A stretch of DNA of 64,000 bases. It comes from Pomphorhynchus laevis. Its lineage: Eukaryota > Acanthocephala > Palaeacanthocephala > Echinorhynchida > Pomphorhynchidae. The position numbers and the translations under genes were made by a program. The DNA lies in the NCBI GenBank assembly GCA_012934845.2, contig WNNJ02000682.1, positions 52,910 to 116,909 on the forward strand, given 5' to 3'. Shown here one piece after another: positions 21,970-30,624 of the stretch (position 1 is the stretch's first letter; each line of letters begins with the position of its first letter). The notes beneath the pieces were generated by a model. It saw only the letters and a list, made by a program, of their open reading frames with translations. It had not been told where the DNA came from and did no database searches.

Positions 21970-22680
21970 TGACGAACTAATCTTCATATAGTGAGAAGGA
22001 AATTCCTTTCGGAATGAACCTACGCCACGTCGCAATGAGGTCTAGACAGATCAACCTTTGACGTACTGAAAGTAGCTGTAAGGAAGCTATTCGATCTACG
22101 TATGAATACGCATGTTTAAAACACAATCTGAAACCTCTTCTAAGCACTGACTCAATCTTCGTGATTTCTGCCTTAGTAGATGGAAATAATGCCTGAATAC
22201 AATATATTATGGCCAAGATTGCTTTAACAACCTCGTATGCTAATAACTTAGGCGTGCTATCATTTAATGATGGCATTCGTTATTTTGACGTGATGCTTCT
22301 ACCCATTAAATCATACGGCATAACATAATTCTGGCCGGACTTATTAACTATGAATTCTGGTCTAACTGATTGTTGTAAATGGAGATTCTTGAAGCGTATC
22401 GTTGGCATTTACGTAAAGACGTCATCACGGTAGTCGCAGCCTTATCGAGAATAAATTAATGCAGAATGTAGCTAAAACATTCTTTTAGACTCTCTCAGAC
22501 TGACGAATTTTTAAGAAATAACGACAGTTTTCATAAAAACTATCACGGGTAGACCCTGAATATTTTCTAACGCCTATGTATACACAATCTAAATGGGTAA
22601 ACGCAAGAGCTATTAAACGATCATTAATTTGGCGGGCGTCTGTTAATGGATGTTCTGATAAGATATGCACAATTAAGTTA
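21970..22680 (-). mobile_element. LINE B-like C-terminal fragment
   Basis: The minus frame 21977-22276 reads IQALFPSTKAEITKIESVLR, RGFRLCFKHAYSYVDRIASL and LLSVRQRLICLDLIATWRR, the LINE B C-terminal block. A second frame (22485-22670) is unassigned. Related to but distinct from the copy at 23.2-24.7 kb. Confidence 0.6.
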
Positions 22681-23235
22681 TCCTGACATCTTAAAGGTCT
22701 GAACTGTGTTTGTAGATACTGTGATCGTAGCTGCGTATCCTTACTTCACATATTTGTTTGTCCATATCTCGTAAACGTCCCCTTGAGTTGTGTAGATAGA
22801 TTAGGCTAGTCAATGCATTTGCACACCGTCGATGCTTCATAACACTGCAGAATTAAAGAATTATTGTCAAGCACTATGGTCAAACGGAATGTTGCGCTTA
22901 CAATTAGAGAACACACAAAATTATTGCAAATTGATGTATTTTTATTCTTTTTTCTGTTTTGCTCCAAACCGAGAGGTATAATATGGCCTTAATAACACTC
23001 TTCATATATACTATAATAATCGTGTAATCATATCGATTGTAAGCTTATCGAAGCCTAGAAGAATTATAAATATATCCTCGAAGTATAAAGACTATTGGAT
23101 GTAATCAATACCGTAATGTAGTATCTTGATTATTATTACTTACAAGGCTTAAGCTGAGAAGCTGTTTTGCCTAATTATCAAAAGCATAGTTTACAAATTA
23201 ATATAAGGTGATCAGTAAATTGTCCGCATTAAGAT
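22681..23235. other. No gene recognised
   Basis: Short broken frames only; possibly decayed LINE sequence. Confidence 0.45.
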
Positions 23236-23239
23236 TATT

Positions 23240-24780
23240 TTAACTAGCAGGATTCAAGATATCCGTGGAAGTGCGGGTGTTGATTCTCCGTAAATGCTAA
23301 GCACATACGCTTGAAGTGCTTCATCAAAAAAGCAGCGACGACTTCCTCAGGCAACACATTCCACAAGTTGAGCACATGATGTGACAGTTGAAAGTTGGCA
23401 ACAAATTGAGAATGGTGTCTCTTATACAGCGCTTTAGAGTGACCGCGTAATGTCCTAGTTCTCAATCCAAGGATTTTAGTGGGAAGCCATCAAGTTTGTT
23501 TACAATCGCACAAAGGCAGGACAAGTCTAGTAAAACAAATCTGTCACGAATCGAGCTTATCCCTAGCGCACGCAACCGCATGCAGTAGGATGTTCCAGCC
23601 CTAAAGCATATCCTTGAACTTCTCTTCAGTACCGACTCATAGTCGATCAATTCTCGCTTAGTGGTAGGAAAACATTCAGGGATGCAGTACTTTAGATGAG
23701 GGCGGACTAGTGATGAAAATAAGAAACTAAGCATTGGGTGTGACAGTCTGAGAAATGTATTATTGAGGTGGTACAATGCCCTGGTTGCTTTTATTCTTGC
23801 GCGCTCACTATATAATCGTATCTTAAGAGAGCGATGAATTATTACACCTAAGTCCCTTATGATGTTCAACTTCGTTTAATAACGTACTACCAATGCGATT
23901 ATGGAACAACGAGTTAGTCCTCCCCATTATCATCAAAACACATTTATCAACGTTTAACAGGAATCCAATGACTTCACATCATTCAGTAAGGCAGTTCATG
24001 TCGTCCTGTAGTGACTGACAATCGGTAGGCGTATGAACAACCGTCCATATTTTTAAATCATCAACATATGCTAAAATATGGTTATTTAAACGTTGGAGCA
24101 GATCATTAAGAAATATGACAAAAAAGTGGACCTATAACAGATCCTTGAGGTATACCGGAAGGCACTCTAGAGTTCTCTGAAAGAACACCGCCAACTCTTG
24201 GAATGACCGCAAAGATAATTCTTAATCCAATGAATGGTCTGAAAATGGAAATAATAGTGATCAAGCAAAGAGACGATACCGTCATGAGGGACACGTCAAA
24301 GGCATTAGAAAAGTTAAAAATAACAGCGTCGACAACATAGCGAGAAATCAAGGCCTCCGTCCATCTTTCACGAGCTGTTACTAAATTACTTAAACAAGAA
24401 CGGCCCGGCATAAATCTGAGTTGTGAGTTCGAGAGAATACTGTTTTTCTTAAGATGAAGTCGAATCTGCTTTGAGACTAGTTTTTCGAGAATTTTGATAA
24501 ACCCGCAAGTAAGGTTAATAGGGGAAAGTCTAACGAACTAACAGGTTGATGCTTTTTGGGTATCGGGACTACAATTCCACGCTTCCAAATGTCAGGAGTC
24601 CAGGAATGTTTGAGGCTGTATCGAAAAACATAAGTTAGATGCTGACAGAGAGAACAAGCTAAAGCACGAACCAGAAAAGGTTCAATGTCATCAGAGCCCT
24701 GGGATTCAAATTGCCTCAACGCCAACAATGCGCTGTAAATATTATCTACTTCAATCTCTAGCGCGCAGTCACGGATAGGA
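23240..24780 (-). mobile_element. LINE B RT, broken
   Basis: On the minus strand: SQGSDDIEPFLVRALACSLC and WKRGIVVPIPKKHQP (24477-24728), GRSCLSNLVTARERW and AVIFNFSNAFDVSLM (24106-24411, first Asp replaced by N in FNFS), PSGIPQGSVIGPLF, then AYVDDLKIW with an intact VDD pair at 24057-24068, RDLGVIIHRSLKIRLYSERA (23462-23869), and a C-terminus with LWNVLPEEVVAAFLMKHFKR (23244-23465). Three or more shifts. CR1/Jockey-like. Confidence 0.8.
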
Positions 24781-24854
24781 ACAAGAACCTCTTACCAGAC
24801 AAACTGATTAAAGTCTACAGTAGAGTTACATGGAACTGCGAAGATCTTTACTAG

Positions 24855-25010
24855 ATGATCAGCAATCTGATCAGCAATCTGATCAGCAATATCTAAAGTA
24901 GTCTGATGATCTGATAATAATAATCTGATCAGATTATCTGATAATCTGATGATCGGATTATCAAATTTGCTAGATGATCAGCAATGTTATTTATTATATA
25001 TCTAAAGTAG
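24855..25010. repeat. GATC-rich short tandem repeat
   Basis: Direct repeats of GATCAGCAATCT pass into a run of CTGAT and GATCAGATTATCTG units that are partly palindromic. Confidence 0.7.
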
Positions 25011-25618
25011 ATATATAATCTATTAGTAAGTAACCTTAAGCATATGTAGATATGATCACAAGATGTGTGAGATCATGTAAGATTCAACGAGATCATATTA
25101 GAGTAAATCTATGCACATTTATAAATCAAAAAATCGCATAACGTGATTAAATTTATGCCGATAATTTTACGAAACTTTATTGATATAAAAGTTCATGACG
25201 AGTTCATTACTTTAACATCGAAGTGAATCAACGAATTGTTTGTAGTAAAATGTATACTAAAATGCCGGGATACAGTTTTTCGAAATCAAGATAAGCAAAG
25301 CTTTCAATCAGATGCTTTGAAGTTTCCATATTCTTGAATTGTATTTGTTTATTTTTTAAAGAATTTAAGATTTAATACCAAAAAAGAAAACCACGAAGCA
25401 TCTGATTGAAAATATGTGAACCAATATTTAATTGAAAACCAACGCATTCATAGAGTTCAATTAGCGTAATTTTGCTTATTTTTTTCGTTTTTATAATAAC
25501 TTGATAATCTAAACCTTCATTATCTTCCACATGAAAATCAAATAATACATAAAGATTTTGAAATTATTGTACAATCAAAAATATTTAAGTATCTGTTAAG
25601 TATAAAAAACGGTCTTAA
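25011..25618. other. 3' flank of the SAP30BP-like gene
   Basis: AT-rich sequence downstream of the minus-strand gene. It probably includes the 3' UTR; I could not fix a polyadenylation site. Confidence 0.4.
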
Positions 25619-26299
25619 TTATTTGGACAACTCTCCAAATCTAGACTTTTTCAGTTTTCGATTTTCGGTGGACGATTCTTTAACCACACGTCTCTGTCTT
25701 TCGCCCAACCACTTGTCCATTTCAATTTTCTGGGCTTTGCTAAGCTCTTCATAAAAGCTATCATTGGAGAATGTACGAGGAGAATATATTGAAGGCGGAA
25801 AATTTGAACCGTACTCATCTATGCCAAGATGACTTAGAAGCTTTTCGTAAATACTAGGATTACGAAAATCTTTACTATTTTGAATACTCGCATTCATATC
25901 TTTACCTGTCTGTTGGACTTTTTGATACAGACCGGCTATATGTCGTTCAAGACGTACACTGCAGAGCTCATTATTGTCAGGAGGAATTACAACATCATCG
26001 TCAATATTATTTCCCACATGTTCAACATCCGTTGTAATATGGAAGTGTAAGTCAGCATCATCCGGACTATTAATTATTTCCATTTCATCTAATTGTTCTT
26101 CATCGGCATCCTCGTCTTCCTCGTCTATATCATATGCATGGACCAAGCTAGATGGTAATTTGCTTGGCTTGCCTACTGTCGTTGGTAGTGTCTTCATCTC
26201 GGCGTCACTGTCGTTTAGTTGGTCTGATTCCGATATACTGTGGTGTGAAGAGCGTGTGGAGCTGACACCAGGAGAAAAATTATCATCGTTATGTTCCAT
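25619..26299 (-). CDS. SAP30BP: SAP30-binding protein / HCNGP family protein
   Basis: Host gene of 226 codons. Residues ~135-205 match the HCNGP domain: DMNASIQNSKDFRNPSIYEK, LLSHLGIDEYGSNFP, then FYEELSKAQKIEMDKWL; animal SAP30BP has FRNPSIYEKL, IDELGTNYP and AKAQKIEMDK at the same places. The N-terminal half holds SSLVHAYDIDEEDED and an acidic stretch, like the SSLAVY.ED and acidic region of SAP30BP. The C-terminus ends KKSRFGELSK. SAP30BP is nuclear and has been linked to SAP30 corepressor complexes and to splicing of short introns. I chose the ATG at 26299, not the one 36 bases upstream, because a splice acceptor lies between them. It is the clearest host gene here and is intact. Human SAP30BP is longer (about 308 aa). 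Confidence 0.93.
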   Translation of the reverse strand: MEHNDDNFSPGVSSTRSSHHSISESDQLNDSDAEMKTLPTTVGKPSKLPSSLVHAYDIDEEDEDADEEQLDEMEIINSPDDADLHFHITTDVEHVGNNIDDDVVIPPDNNELCSVRLERHIAGLYQKVQQTGKDMNASIQNSKDFRNPSIYEKLLSHLGIDEYGSNFPPSIYSPRTFSNDSFYEELSKAQKIEMDKWLGERQRRVVKESSTENRKLKKSRFGELSK

Positions 26300-26305
26300 T
26301 CGTAT

Positions 26306-26453
26306 CTGAAAATTAAACATATATGACCAGTTCACAAATTTAGTTTTTTGAAAATTGTAAAAATGAATATTCGTAGTAAATAAATAAGTTGAAAATCATT
26401 GGAATGTCAGAGAATATATAAATTCTTAATAAATACGTGGATCAAGTACTTAC
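26306..26453 (-). other. Probable 5' UTR intron of the SAP30BP-like gene
   Basis: On the minus strand a GTAAGT donor (26453-26448) pairs with a TTTTCAG acceptor that ends six bases before the start codon. The intron is 148 bases and AT-rich. If spliced, an ATG at the end of the upstream exon opens a short frame that is out of phase with the protein and overlaps its start. The acceptor could instead receive a spliced leader. Confidence 0.5.
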
Positions 26454-26636
26454 AAAGCCATAAATGCAAACTATAAGACTGTAATCGATCAACTATAATG
26501 CTAAAACTGAATCATTTTTATAGACAAAAGGATTTAAAAATTTAACTGATTGCAATTAGATTTCAATTGATGATACCATTCCGCGTGATTTTTTTAGTAA
26601 TCATATAAGCCCGACGCGAAAGAATGACGATTGCCG

Positions 26637-26684
26637 TACGTCATCACTATGATGAGTCATAGTGATGACGAAACTAGTAATATC
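26637..26684 (+). ncRNA. Rearranged partial hammerhead
   Basis: Holds GATGAGTCATAGTGATGAC and GAAAC, i.e. part of box 1, stem II and box 2, preceded by an inverted partial copy (GTCATCACTAT). It has no stem I or stem III partner, so it should be inactive. Confidence 0.6.
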
Positions 26685-26747
26685 ATAGATGTAAGTAACA
26701 TCATACCTAGAGATTTTCTAGTACATCATGCACTTGATTCATTCTTT

Positions 26748-26832
26748 GATTGCCGTCTGCTAGTCCTCCTCTGCATCCAGTAGTGGGAGGGATCTGGCAC
26801 TGATGAGTCATAGTGATGACGAAACGGCATTC
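26748..26832 (+). ncRNA. Hammerhead ribozyme, type III order
   Basis: Stem III GATTGCCG (26748-26755) pairs with CGGCATTC (26825-26832), with one mismatch. The cleavage triplet is GTC, cut after C26757. Stem I pairs TGCTAG (26758-26763) with CTGGCA (26794-26799), extended by CCTCC/GGAGG. Box 1 CTGATGA is 26800-26806. Stem II GTCAT-AGTG-ATGAC is 26807-26820. Box 2 GAAA is 26821-26824. All invariant core bases are present. The large loop on stem I could provide the loop contacts known from natural hammerheads. Confidence 0.9.
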
Positions 26833-27051
26833 GTCATTCTTTCGCGTCGGGCTTACATGTTTTACAAGAAATTCACGCGGAATGGTCTCACTCTCCTTCA
26901 TGATAAAAGTTAGCCGATATTTAAGAGACCTGCTGGCATTTGCCAGTGCTTTTGCTAATGATCCTTTTTGGTGAAGCTGTAGTACTGATTTAGTACTCTA
27001 TGATGTTACTAGAAAATTTTCTAGTACATCATTCACATTGATTCATTCATT

Positions 27052-27136
27052 GATTGCCGTCTGCCAGTCCTCCTCTGCATCCAGCAGTGAAAGGAAGCTG
27101 TCACTGATGAGTCAAAGTGATGACGAAACGGCAATC
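27052..27136 (+). ncRNA. Hammerhead ribozyme, type III order, perfect stem III
   Basis: Stem III GATTGCCG (27052-27059) pairs fully with CGGCAATC (27129-27136), 8 bp. Cleavage after GTC at C27061. Stem I TGCCAG (27062-27067) pairs with CTGTCA (27098-27103), one mismatch. Box 1 CTGATGA is 27104-27110. Stem II GTCA/TGAC is 27111-27124 with a 6-base loop. Box 2 GAAA is 27125-27128. The cleavage site is 304 nt from that of the previous ribozyme, so self-cleavage of a tandem transcript would release a 304-nt RNA. Confidence 0.92.
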
Positions 27137-27179
27137 GTCATTCTTTCGCGTCGGGCTTATATGATTAAGCCCAACCGCA

Positions 27180-28240
27180 GTAGTGGTTGAAAATGTGTGA
27201 ACAAAAAAATAATTGACTCTTCTTGATCTTTTGACCGTGATTACTAATTAGAAGATTGTAGCTAACTACAATTAGAAGAATTTTACTGACTACAATTATA
27301 TGTGCATCGAAAGTAAACTACAAAATCGTAGCTGATAAGCTGCTGATTTAAATTCCGACTATCGATTAATTATTGATCGCATTTGTGCTTTCAAATAATT
27401 TTATTGACAAACAATTACTTGTTAACTTTTGTAATTTTGCAAAAATTTAGGAATTGTGGATGTATTTGTACTAGTTAGTAATGCATATATTTTTACTAGT
27501 AAAAATAATTAATTTAAATAATTATTTAATTAATTTAATTAAAAAATATTTTTTATCAAAATTTTCATGTTTTAAAAACTATAATGCTAAAAATCGTTGA
27601 TTAAAAGACATTTAATTTCAGTTATACTTTCTGTTTCAAATTTCAAGTATAAAATAACATATTCTGTACCCCATCCTTTACTAATTACCTCGTTTTCAAG
27701 TCATAAGGGTAAGTCTGATAGGTGAAAATACATGTTTCTTCAAATGAGCAGTGAGTAATTTGCTGTTATACAATCAAAGTTATTAAAATTTTCAAATTTC
27801 AAATTTCGTAGATTCTTGTAACGTCGAGCAGAAAAGCGTTTAAATGAATTTTCTTTTGTTTGCCTGCGCCATAAATATTCCGGCGATAAGAACAATAGTT
27901 TCTGGATTTTTCTTATTTGTTTCCAGAAAGTGTTTGAGTGGTCTCCAGTTAGACTCAATGTTTTGTATGTGCTCATAATAACTGACTAACTATTCTTGAC
28001 TGACTATTCTTGATTTTAATAAACATGTACTTACAACTGAATAATCTGTGGTAAAAATATAATATATATCCATTAATGTTGTGAAGTTGGCTAGTATAAG
28101 CTCTATCGATACATATATTCGAATGCAAGGTGTTGATTACGACTGGAGTCTCAAAAACCTAAGGAATTTTTCTACAAATTAAAATTTAATAAAATTCAAT
28201 CTTTGAGAGATAAATTATACAGAGTCACGTTGAGTAAGGA
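27180..28240. other. No gene recognised
   Basis: AT-rich. A 78-codon minus frame (27740-27976, containing KENSFKRFSARRYKNLRNLK) has no family I recognise and may be chance. Confidence 0.4.
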
Positions 28241-28243
28241 CTC

Positions 28244-28287
28244 AACTTGATGGTTTATTGTGGATTTCCACAATAAACCATCAAGTT
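28244..28287. repeat. Perfect hairpin at a LINE boundary
   Basis: Arms of 21 bp (AACTTGATGGTTTATTGTGG plus one base) with a 2-base loop. The right arm continues into the LINE C fragment that starts here. Confidence 0.9.
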
Positions 28288-28630
28288 CACTTTCGTTTGA
28301 TTATCCTGAACCATCGTGTACTGCATCGCAATTCACCTTCATACTTAAATTTTCCATATCTCGATGAATCTCGTTCTGAATATTTATCCTTAAGATCATA
28401 TCATTCCATTCTTCTCTATACTCCAAATTATTTGACAAATTACGCCTCCGTTCCTTTCCCGTTGCTTCTTTTGCATGGAATTCGCTCTCTGTACATCCGC
28501 TCGACTTCCTTGTTCATACTATTCGAAATTTGTCTGCAGGATTATTTTTGATCAGTTTGACAAGTTTTTGTCATTTATAGTGACATCAACTCCTTTCCCT
28601 CTGGAACTTGTGATTGTATACCGTCCAGAT
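28256..28630 (+). mobile_element. LINE C fragment, same join as at 16.7 kb
   Basis: Reads LIILNHRVLHRNSPSYLNFP and YLDESRSEYLSLRSYHSILL, then passes directly into PFPLELVIVYRP, an endonuclease piece. Apart from a few changes it equals 16440-16770. Confidence 0.75.
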
Positions 28631-28635
28631 AGATT

Positions 28636-28815
28636 GCATATCCGTAACAGATAGATCCCTACTCCTGAAATTACACGTTTGACTTTTTCATTTTTTGTTA
28701 GTGGTCATGTAAGCGTGCAGCTGGTACGCATTTGCCACGTTGAATAAATTTGCATTATTATAGTGGACTTGTAAGCACGCCGTGTGCACGCATTTACCAC
28801 TAAAAATAAATTTAT
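28636..28815 (+). mobile_element. LINE C 3' tail with two tandem hairpins, second copy
   Basis: Nearly identical to 20606-20800. It begins at TATCCGTAACAGATAGATC and carries both hairpin units. Confidence 0.8.
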
Positions 28816-29389
28816 ATTTTTATATTCAACAAAGTAGTCGCTTACGAATCTTTTGCTAACGGTTTTTTCACCCTATGGGAATGCATATAACTCTGTCATT
28901 TTGTTATCACCATCCGTAATTGTAAACACAACAATGTGTTTACAATTACTGTTTGTTAAGAGAGAACATAGCCTAATAAAACTCAAATAAGCTGTTACAA
29001 CCATACAACTATATTGGATATAACTTGATCGCGGTAAAGGGTTTTGCCTGTTTGATTCAATTTTACAAATATCAACTTAAAAACATCCCAGAGAAAACAG
29101 TGAATTTATCCAACAATGATCCTCCATGGATTACACTACTTTAAAAGTCTATACAGCTTCAAAAAATGCCGTATATAAACGAAGACAGAAATAACAATAC
29201 AAATATTTATCGGACAAACTTCCGTTGATGATATTTAAATCTAGACGAATGGAACTGGAAAGGAAGTAAAAATGGTCAAGTTCCAAGACTAGGTGGAAAT
29301 GTATAAATGGATTTCGAAACAATAGTCGTTTGGCATGTTTTCAAAATAGCGATTCAGTACATTTGAAGACAACATGAACTAGTTACTTG
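28816..29389. other. No gene; one perfect hairpin
   Basis: AT-rich. At 28916-28949, GTAATTGTAAACACA and its reverse complement flank a 4-base loop. No coding content recognised. Confidence 0.5.
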
Positions 29390-30620
29390 CTCGACTACAA
29401 TTCAATGCCGATATCATATTCCGCTTGACTCTTATAAAATCTGTATCACAGATTCTCCAATAACTTCTATTCGAATTTCAACTAATGACATTAGTCATGC
29501 AATATTAAAGCTTAAAGTTCACAAGACTAATGGATCAGGAGTCAAATGCTGGATCTTAATTGAACTAAATGAGATAATTTCTCTCGTACTTTCAATGTTA
29601 TGCACAATATCTTTTAATGAATGCTTGGTTACATCGATTCTTAATACTTTATAAACCGAAAAACGGTTTATCCTTAAATAGTGATAACTTTGGCCCTATG
29701 TTACTTCCAGCGCTGTCAAAATTAATTAATAGGATGTGATTTTGAATTTGTTTCTGACATATATACTTGGATCTATTCATAACGGCCAATTTGCTTTTAG
29801 ATTTAATATAAGTACAATTGATGATCTGCTTTAACTTATTGATACTGTATACCAAGCTATTGATGATGTAGTGGACATGGCTAGAATTTTACAAATAGAT
29901 TTAAAAAATGCATTTGATTGTCTACATAATGGAAAACTTTAAGCTCAATCTGCCATTTTCCAAAATGGAAAATTGCTTGGTTGAGGTCATATTTGTCGAA
30001 TCGAAGTCAAAGAGTAGTTATCGAGCAAATACTTTCCGAGTAGAGATATACGTATAAAGGAGTATCACAAGGATGACTCTTATCGCCACTGTTTTCAACA
30101 TGTATTCAAATAATCTAGCCCCAAATTTAAACGAATGTATATTTGCCAAATACGCTGATGATTTAAGTATAGTGGTGATACAGAAGTTTCACGGAGATGT
30201 TCGGGTGCCCGGTCTCAACTGGACAAAGTAATAAAATGGTCAGTTGATAACAATATTTATTTAAATATCGTAAAATGCTGTGAATGGACTCGTTCCTTAT
30301 TTAAGGAGAAAGCTAACAGATAATTACCTTGAAAATAAATGCAACCGAGTTACGAGTTTAAGCAGTAAGAATTTTTGGAGTCACTACTACAGATAATCTA
30401 TCATGAGATAGGCACATAAAGAATACTCTTAACAAATCCTATTCAAGATTGTTTATTTTGAAACGCTTTAAATACTTATTCATTAATCCATCGTCTATGA
30501 CAATCTTATATAAGAGTATAATATTGAGTATACTTACATATGACTGTCCACTTTTTATCAACATGGCAGTAAAATATCGAAAACAACTAAATCGTATGCA
30601 GAGAAAGCTTTGAATCTTTG
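29390..30620 (+). mobile_element. LINE F RT remnant, heavily broken
   Basis: Pieces in order: ILKLKVHKTNGSGVKCW, FGPMLLPALSKLINRM, ILQIDLKNAFDCLHNGKL (first Asp), then KYADDLSIVV with YADD at 30151-30162, and SYSRLFILKRFKYLFINPSS near the end. More than ten stops or shifts. It ends tail-to-tail against the minus-strand LINE B at 30.62 kb. Confidence 0.65.
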
Positions 30621-30624
30621 TATG

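Larger units (their letters stand above)
26574..27165 (+). repeat. Retrozyme-like tandem array carrying hammerhead ribozymes
   Basis: Two forward units, 304 nt apart by their cleavage sites, share TTCTAGTACATCAT, GATTCATTC, GATTGCCGTC and GTCATTCTTTCGCGTCGGGC. The left edge (26574-26637) is an inverted copy of the sequence after the second hammerhead (26825-26886), joined head-to-head to a partial forward unit. The array starts ~275 bases upstream of the SAP30BP-like start codon. No protein is encoded; the 64-codon minus-strand frame at 26707-26901 is a by-product. Confidence 0.85.

Noticed and set aside
24855-25010. Possible regulatory array of GATC palindromes
   Set aside because: Looks like simple expansion of a short repeat inside decayed LINE flank; no gene nearby uses it.
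26707-26901. 64-codon minus-strand frame in the hammerhead array
   Set aside because: It is the complement of the ribozyme and its linker; the conserved structure explains the sequence better than coding.
27740-27976. 78-codon minus-strand frame
   Set aside because: No family recognised, no splice or start evidence; kept only as a note in the gap entry.
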